Shown here: positions 57,940-64,000 of the stretch, piece after piece
Position numbering within the stretch: the first letter of the stretch is position 1
Layout: each line of letters starts with the position of its first letter
Notes under the pieces: generated by a model
Databases searched by the model: none
Told to the model about the DNA's origin: nothing
What the model saw: the letters and a program-made list of their open reading frames with translations, nothing else
From: Alviniconcha marisindica
Taxonomy: Eukaryota > Mollusca > Gastropoda > Provannidae
Reading direction: 5' to 3'
Length of the DNA: 64,000 nucleotides
NCBI GenBank assembly: GCA_018857735.1
Contig: JABMCL010001519.1
Coordinates: 242,001-306,000, forward strand
Program-made: the position numbers and the translations under genes

Positions 57940-58000
57940 GCACGGAATGAAATAAAATCGCGGTTAGTACAGGCAATTGTAGCGGTAGTCTCGGGGCTGT
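57111..58000. other. Intergenic, A-rich and CA repeats
   Basis: AAG-rich tract (57345-57382) and (CA)n (57878-57935). The stretch at 57590-57810 (GTGACCCAGCGGCTTAGGTT, then GTGTTAAAGATCCCACGTCC) resembles a decayed SINE but is too diverged to place. Confidence 0.45.
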
Positions 58001-58093
58001 TAGCCCATTAACCGTCCGTCTGACCGGCAATTAGCCTATTAACCGTCCGTCTGACCGGCAATTAGCCTATTAACCGTCTGTATGACCGGCAGT
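58001..58093. repeat. 31-bp minisatellite, 3 copies
   Basis: TAGCCTATTAACCGTCCGTC then TGACCGGCAAT at 58001, 58032 and 58063. Confidence 0.95.
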
Positions 58094-58554
58094 AAATCTT
58101 GTGTCCAGGGCCAGAGAGCCATCCACGGCTTCAGCCAGCTCTTGTCCGGCGCGGAGACGCTGGTGGAGATCGGTCGTTAACGACGTCTGCAAACAGCAGC
58201 AATCTGCTGCAGGGTTCACGATGGATGTTGCCCTCACCGACCCCTGCAGCTACGGTGGAATCCGCGGTGGCAGGGTGGGATTAGTCACCCGCCTAGATCA
58301 ATAGGCAGGTAGCTCAGAGTGCCAGAACAATCAACCTACCCCGCCCGGTCTGCGTCAGTTCGGGCCTGCGTGGAAGAACGAGCGACCCATCCTACCAGCT
58401 TCGTGTATCACCGGAAAGTCGTACAGATCCATCCCTTACGGCGCGGTTTCTCTACCCAGTACAACGAGTATACAGTCTCAGAAGAATCCACCCTTATGTA
58501 GTTATAAGCTTGTAGTACAAACTCTCCAAATACTTTGTCGGCCCCTGTTTCCAG
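58094..58554. other. Spacer, GC-rich, no recognised feature
   Basis: Small overlapping frames only (up to 67 codons); nothing supported. Confidence 0.4.
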
Positions 58555-59790
58555 ATATGTCGGAACAGTCTACCTTGTCAGCCTCTATTTCCGTATATGT
58601 CAGAACAGTCTACCTTGTCAGTCTATTTTTATATATGCCAGAACAGTCTACCTTACTTTGTCAGTCTCTATTTCTGTACATGTCAGAACAGTCAACCGTG
58701 TCGGCCTCTATATGTCAGAACAGTCTACCTTGTCGGCCTCTATTTCCATGTATCCATATATGCTAGAACAGCCTGCAATGTCGGCCTGTATTCCAGAAGT
58801 GAGAACAGCCTACCTTGTCGGCCTCTATTTCCATATGTCTGAATAGTCTACCTTGTTAGCCTCCATTTCCATACATGCCAGAAGAGCCTACCTTGTCAGC
58901 CTGTATTCCAGACGTCAGAACAATCTACCCTGCTGGCCTGTATTCCAGACGTCAGAACAGCCTACTTTGTCGGCCTGTATTCCAGACTTCAGAACATTCT
59001 ACCTTGTTGGCCTGTATTCCAGACGTCAGAACAGCCTGCCAAGTCGGCCTGTATTCCAGACGTCAGAACAGTCCACCTTGTTGACCTGTATTCCAGACGT
59101 CAGAACAGCCCACCTTGTCGGCCTGTATTCCAGACGTCAGAACAGTCTACCATGAGTTGTCAGCCTGTATTCCGGAAATGTAGACAGTCTACCTTTAGTT
59201 GTCAGCCTGTACTGCATGATGTAGAGCTTAATGTCCTCGGATGTCGGGCTGACATATTAGGACAAACTGTGACCAATGCGTAAGCATGGTTCAGTGTTGC
59301 TTTACGTTCACAGAAACCATACGGCTCATTAGGACGGGGAGCCCAGGACGACCTCCAAGACTTTCACACAGCTCCTGAACTCTGTACTGTATACGTCAGA
59401 ACTGCCTTTTATACCTTGTTGGCCTGTACTCAAGACGTCCGAAAAGCCTACCTTGTTGGCCTGTATTCCAGTCAGAACAATACCTCGAGGTGTCGGCTTG
59501 TATTCCACGATGTCAGAACAGCCCCATGTATTCCAGTGTCGGAACAATTTACCTCGTCAGCCTGTACGTGTTCCACAATGTCAGAACAATTGTAGACTGT
59601 CACCCTGTATTCCAAAGTCAGAACGACGTTCCACCTTGTCAGCTTGTATTCCAGACGTCACAACTATCTTGCCTTGTCATGTAACCGGTCTTCCATATGT
59701 CGGCACAATCTTGTATACTTTGCCTTGTCATGTAACCGCTGTTCCAGATGTCGGCACAATCTATCTCGTCAACTAGCAATCCTTTGTCAG
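58555..59790. repeat. ~37-bp minisatellite, >20 copies, interrupted by a retroposon
   Basis: Unit CAGAACAGTCTACCTTGTCG, GCCTGTATTCCAGACGT; the left part has TCTATTTCCATATATG variants. The array is most regular at 58875-59155, is broken by the insertion at 59215-59381, then continues in decayed form to about 59790. Confidence 0.93.
59215..59381 (-). mobile_element. Composite retroposon inserted in the minisatellite
   Basis: The minus strand reads AGTTCAGGAGCTGTGTGAAA, GGTCGTCCTGGGCTCCCCGT, GGTTTCTGTGAACGTAAAGC, CGACATCCGAGGACATTAAG. CTGTACTG lies at 59207-59214 and 59382-59389, a possible 8-bp target duplication. Homologous end to end with 43361-43530 and 63285-63440. Confidence 0.8.
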
Positions 59791-61507
59791 CGCGATCAAC
59801 TTCGTCGGCATCGAATTTTGCAGTGTATGGCGTTCGTTTGTCAGTCTGTCAACACTCTGCCCTCGTCAGCATCGACACTGGACAACACGAACCCTAACCA
59901 ACTTGTGCAAACCCTCCGGCGACATTACAAGGCCTCGATTATTATTTTCACCTCATGACAGTGCCCACGTTCCGAGTCCATAAGGCTGCATAAACCGACA
60001 CAAACATACGATTGCACAGCTGGCCCCGTCCCGGACCGATCCGATCCGACCTATAGTCCCGTGCGTTCTGCTATGGGCTTTTTAAAACGTTGCTGGCTGT
60101 GTTCCGACAGTGTTGCACAAACAGTCTGGAGAAGGAAGAAAAACTGGATGGTCACAAAAAAATGGGGCCCGACTACATAACCTTGCCCGGTTCCATTGCT
60201 GGCACAGCTGCCGTCTCGGGGATACCGCTGCAGCAATGCAAAAACTATTTTTTTTAAAGGTGCAGATGGTTGTTGTTTTTTAACTGACGTGTAGCTTTTT
60301 TTGTCTTTCTTTTTTAAACTGACGTCTAGCTTTACTTTTTCCCTTGTTTTTCTCTCCCTTTCTTTGTCGTCTTGTTTAAAAAGAAAGTCCTCGATGCTGT
60401 GATTTTGTCTCAGTGTTGACAGAACAAGCAGCAAAATGAACGACGAAGCAACAAAATCCAAACAAAGCCCTATATAGTTATTCGCGGCTTTTTCTGCTAG
60501 GAAAGCTCACCACTGTTTGTTTCGACAGACCGGAAACATTAGCACACTCGAGCGGATTTGTCGTAGCCTATTATTAAAAAAGCGTTGACACACCTTATTA
60601 CCGTTTGGCTAAAATCGCTCGATTAAGCCAAGCTGAAACATTTAGTTGTTTCAAGTTTACCTTTGACAGCTTTTTTACAAAACACGTTAAAACGAAAACT
60701 GATGCCCGCACGTGCGACGCGCAGCATATAAGCTCAGCAGAGCTGATAGAATTACAGTACGCGGGGTTTTTCACATGGCGTTGTTTCTCAAGACAGCGGC
60801 TTTCCCACATCTGCCTAAGGAGGTGTGTAAAAATGTGCTGAAAGGTTGTTTCGCGGCGTGTTGCCATTGTGTCGCACGAGCGCAGGAGATTGCGGCGGAT
60901 TGGGGATGCTGTAAGCTGGGATGGAATGTGTGCGCTTCAATACGATTCATTGATTTTCTTGGTTATCCCTATTTCTAATGCAATTTTCAGTAAATGGAGA
61001 CAGCCGTACAAACAGAGTAGCTACAATGCTGGTGGAGTATAGCCGATGTATTGAATGTTACGATATTTTTGCTTGTTGTTTTATATGGCATGTTTACTTA
61101 ACGTTGGACTAATTCGGTTTTATTCGTCGGTTCGGAGCCACTGAAGTTCAGCTACCTGTCGACTTATTTTTTATACTGCATCTGGCCACTTTTGTTTATT
61201 CTGGTCTCCAGTCGCGCATTTTCCCTCTTAAAATGACTCATGACTGCTATGTCGTAGAAGGTAGTTCGAGGAAGCTGGACAATGATTTTGCGGAACGTCC
61301 AGTCAACCGTGATGGTCATCGGTGCGAGAAAAAGGGCCTCCATCCCCACCCCACCCCCACAACAAAAGATACATATATGTAACCGAGTGTATTGTACTAC
61401 ATGTTTCGGGCCATGACTTTTTAACCTTTTCTTTCCTGTCCCTTTTCCTTTTTGGTTGGGTGGGAATTTATGGCCCCAATTATCTAAGGTGTTAAAACCT
61501 GTGCGCT
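59791..61507. other. Intergenic, no gene supported
   Basis: T-rich duplication (TAACTGACGTGTAGCTTT and AAACTGACGTCTAGCTTT at about 60280-60335). Otherwise unique. No exon or RNA recognised. Confidence 0.45.
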
Positions 61508-61581
61508 GGGCCGGTTTGGCCAAGCGGTAAGGCGTTAGGCTGGTAAGAGGAAGGACCTCGGTTCGATACCGCTTCGGCTCT
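61508..61581 (+). tRNA. tRNA-like sequence (degenerate; SINE head or pseudogene)
   Basis: GGTTTGGCCAAGCGGTAAGG resembles an A box and GGTTCGATACC a B box. The outer ends (GGGCCGG and TCGGCTC) can pair over seven positions, and the loop CTGGTAA would give anticodon GGT (Thr). However, the anticodon stem fails to pair and the acceptor-to-D spacing is off. It is more likely a tRNA-derived retroposon head or pseudo-tRNA than a functional gene. Confidence 0.3.
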
Positions 61582-61734
61582 CCTTTCTCTTCAAAAAGGT
61601 TGTGGTTTGTGGACACTGTCTTGTGACTTTGTCCATCACTTCCTACTGAAACATTAAAATGGCTCTATCGCTGCCCACCTTAATGCAGAAGTCATTCTGG
61701 TGGTGACAGTGTAGCGATAGGTATATAATCTCCC
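61582..61734. other. Spacer after the tRNA-like sequence
   Basis: May be the body of a SINE; no second copy was found in the window. Confidence 0.35.
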
Positions 61735-61835
61735 TCTTCCCCCACCTCCATACCCCCTTCTCCCCGTCCCTAATAAGCCGTACGGTTTCTGTGGACGTTA
61801 AGCACCATGTTTACTTACTTACTTGGCAGCGTCCC
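61735..61835 (+). mobile_element. Retroposon tail with (TTAC)n
   Basis: CCCCGTCCCTAATAAGCCGT, ACGGTTTCTGTGGACGTTAA, GCACCATGTTTACTTACTTA. This is the clearest example of the box joined to its TTAC tail. Confidence 0.75.
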
Positions 61836-62839
61836 TTTTCCCCCAGTGTCCCTGCAGAGGCAGGTTGTTTGTCTGCTGTTGCGGCCGGTGTTCATCTCAG
61901 GGGTGAGCCTACACCGTTTCCTGGTTGGTGTGCAAATAAAAAGTTATGTTAGAGCAACCTCTGACTTGTGACTCTTCATCCATGCTTCCAACCTGCTTCC
62001 TCACTCCCCACCCCACTCCCCTACCTATAAAATCGTCGAATCATAAACTACACTTTTTGTTTATGTTCGTTGTTCATGACGCACGCCACTTTATACAAAA
62101 AGAGGGTTTAGTAAAAGCAAAGCTGGACTGCTGAAACTGGGAGGCAGAAATCTGAAAGCAAAATTGCGGTCAGTAGATGAAGCACGCAAACCCGTTTGTT
62201 GAATATGCACGCATGCACAGGCACACACACACACACACGCACGCGTACACACACACACACACGCACGCACGCACACACCACACACATGTACGCACACACC
62301 CGAAGACAAACTTACCGTCCACACAAACATGCAGAAACACACTCGCATATACACACAAGCATACATTTTGCAACACACACTTTCTCCTTCTGAAAACCGT
62401 GCCAGGAATCCCTACAGTTCATAGTCGGGGCTAAAATCCACCTTGGGGGAGGCGGGGAGGGGCTCCTGCGAACTTCTCATAATACTTTCAGAATGGCAGG
62501 GTCCCCCCCCCCCCCCCCCCATCCAAAACCAGGGGATGAGTGCAGTTATTAAAAAGATAAAAGAAGAACAGAAAAAAGGCTGCCGTAGGCTGCGGTAAAC
62601 TCTGGAGACGATGTGCAGCAGACCATGCATGCACCCCATGTTTATAAAGCCGCGGTTCAAAGCCGGCTCAAATTCTCTTAAGTCTCGACCGCCTGCACAC
62701 TTTTTGGCTGGCGCGTCAAGCGCGTGCGTGCAAAACATGATCTCTCCCTCTCCCCCTCCTTCCCCGTGTAGTGCAAAAATAAAATGGGGGACGCGGCGGG
62801 GGTGGGGATGGTCTTGTAGCCCACGGTCGGAACGAAGGA
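61836..62839. other. Intergenic with CA/CG and C18
   Basis: GGCAGAAAT-type fragment at 62130-62195 (CTGGGAGGCAGAAATC, CAGTAGATGAAGCACGCAAA), CA/CG at 62219-62300 and C18 at 62503-62520. No gene is supported. Confidence 0.5.
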
Positions 62840-62890
62840 AACTGGTTTTAACGTCCAGTCAACCATGACGTTAATATCTGGGCAAGTAGC
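62840..62890 (-). mobile_element. Short retroposon tail
   Basis: The minus strand reads GCCCAGATATTAACGTCATG, GTTGACTGGACGTTAAAACC. It has the GTTGACTGG.CGTTAAA box without a TTAC tail. Confidence 0.6.
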
Positions 62891-63284
62891 CTACGGTTAT
62901 CAAACAAGAAAGGGACTGTGGGGATAGAAGCTGATGAAGCGGCACTTTCAGATGAATTAACAAACCAGCAGACGGGTGAAAAACTGTCAAGATCAGTAGT
63001 TTGATCTTTGCCAAAGCAAAGCCAATTTCCCTTTCAAAACCCCAAAATCCATAAGATTGTTCATTTGCAAGAAACAGGAGGGGTGGGGGTGGGGAGGAGG
63101 AGTGTATACGTGTGTTGGGCGGGGGGGGGGGGGGGGGGAAGAGTATGTGTGTGTGGGGGGGGGAGATGGGAGGCGGGATGCACTCAAATTATAGGCAGCC
63201 ATTAGTAATTACACACAACGCGTACGCCGGAGAGCGTCATATATATATATATATATATATATATCGTAAGTTAGTCCCGAAACC
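62891..63284. repeat. G-rich and (AT)n stretch
   Basis: G18 (63121-63138), further G runs to about 63178, then (AT)13 at 63239-63264. No gene. Confidence 0.85.
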
Positions 63285-63440
63285 ATAGTTCAGGAGCTGG
63301 TGGCCGTCCTGAGCTGTCCGTCCTAACGAGCCTTCTGGTTTTTGTGGACGTAAAGAATTATTGAACCGTGCTTCGGCATTGGTCACAACTTGTCCCTAAT
63401 ATGTCAACTGACATCTGAGGACATTAAGCATCACTTCATC
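63285..63440 (+). mobile_element. Composite retroposon with (TCA)n tail
   Basis: AGTTCAGGAGCTGGTGGCCG, CGAGCCTTCTGGTTTTTGTG, GACGTAAAG, ACTTGTCCCTAATATGTCAA, TGACATCTGAGGACATTAAG, then CATCACTTCATCATCATCAT. Same body as 43361-43530, different simple tail. Confidence 0.82.
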
Positions 63441-64000
63441 ATCATCATCAGTCCCGAAACGGTAGCTCGTCAGTCAGTGTTGAATAACGTCGTACATACT
63501 CCAAAATGGCGGATTTTTAAGCATACAGTGGGGCGGGAAACAGTAAGTAAATAAACTGGTGTTTTACGCCAAGTCAACCATTGCGGTTAGTGGGGGAAAC
63601 AAATCTGAAACAGCTGCAAAGTTATAATGAAACTTGATATAAAAAAAATAATCTTCCTGTGGCTGAATGATATTCCTGACAGTAAGTGCGACCCAAACGT
63701 GGACAAAAAAAATTGGACGTGAAATAAAAGTGACACCGAATGTAGGACACTAAAATAGGAATGTACCTGTCAAGTGTCATCCACCATGGCTTAGCAACAT
63801 GACTTACACAAATACATCAAGTGGTCAGGCAAAGCAGACGAGTGGGCGTAGACACTGCACGAGAATCATGCCAAGCTCGTGCTTATACTGACTGACCCTG
63901 GTAAACTGCAGGTGCAAGATACCTGGGAAAGAATAAATGTGCAGTGGATGTACGCAGAAACTCAAACAAACGAATAGAATTTAAGCTACAGTCGCAGGCA
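63441..64000. other. Intergenic; one retroposon tail
   Basis: A minus-strand tail at 63540-63592 (CCGCAATGGTTGACTTGGCG, TAAAACACCAGTTTATTTAC). The rest is unique with no supported gene. Confidence 0.5.

Noticed and set aside
61164..61616. 150-codon minus-strand frame
   Set aside because: Overlaps the tRNA-like sequence in antisense; composition is not convincing and no domain is recognised.

Overview
The window is eukaryotic nuclear DNA. It has introns with GT/AG boundaries, very dense dinucleotide microsatellites, long poly-G/poly-C runs, tRNA-derived SINEs and many decayed short repeats. This style, together with the one gene recognised, suggests a lophotrochozoan and most likely a gastropod mollusc. 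That is an inference, because no single sequence here fixes the species.

Gene content is low. The only confidently recognised gene is at the left edge on the minus strand. It is a TRIM2/TRIM3-type protein (RING, B-boxes, coiled coil, filamin repeat) whose large coding exon is 820-2223. It splices at a GTCAGT donor into a second coding exon at 1-103, which leaves the window before the NHL propeller. Each of the two exons has, just upstream in the sense of transcription, a tandem array that repeats its own intron/exon junction: 11 units of 39 bp next to the exon at 1-103, and degenerate units of about 85 bp next to the start codon at 2223. This is the most unusual structure in the window.

The remaining 61 kb is intergenic or long-intron sequence. 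A few weak coding candidates are listed with low confidence: a small ORF at 27045-27290 (+), a two-exon membrane-protein candidate with a CpG-rich, YY1-like start at 29932-30348 (-), and two isolated exon-like membrane segments at 24489-24662 (-) and 8650-8757 (-). A second CpG-rich block at 56640-57110 may hold a promoter and a minus-strand 5' exon.

Mobile and repeat content dominates. (i) A tRNA-headed SINE family is complete at 5267-5735, with 5' or 3' parts at 18165-18366, 48912-49150 and 50370-50540. (ii) Very short retroposon-like tails carry a GACGTTAA/GACGTAAAG box followed by simple tails such as (TTAC)n. About 17 copies occur, one a 60-bp insertion with a perfect 14-bp target duplication. 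(iii) Foldback or MITE-like elements lie at 4805-4958, 5053-5265, 10392-11003, 43632-43945, 46042-46280 and 51787-51935. (iv) At least twelve independent minisatellites lie between 2.2 kb and 59.8 kb. (v) There are extreme simple repeats, including G36 and C36 runs and a 126-bp G-quadruplex-prone block.

No CRISPR array, bacterial operon, rRNA or autonomous transposon ORF was seen.
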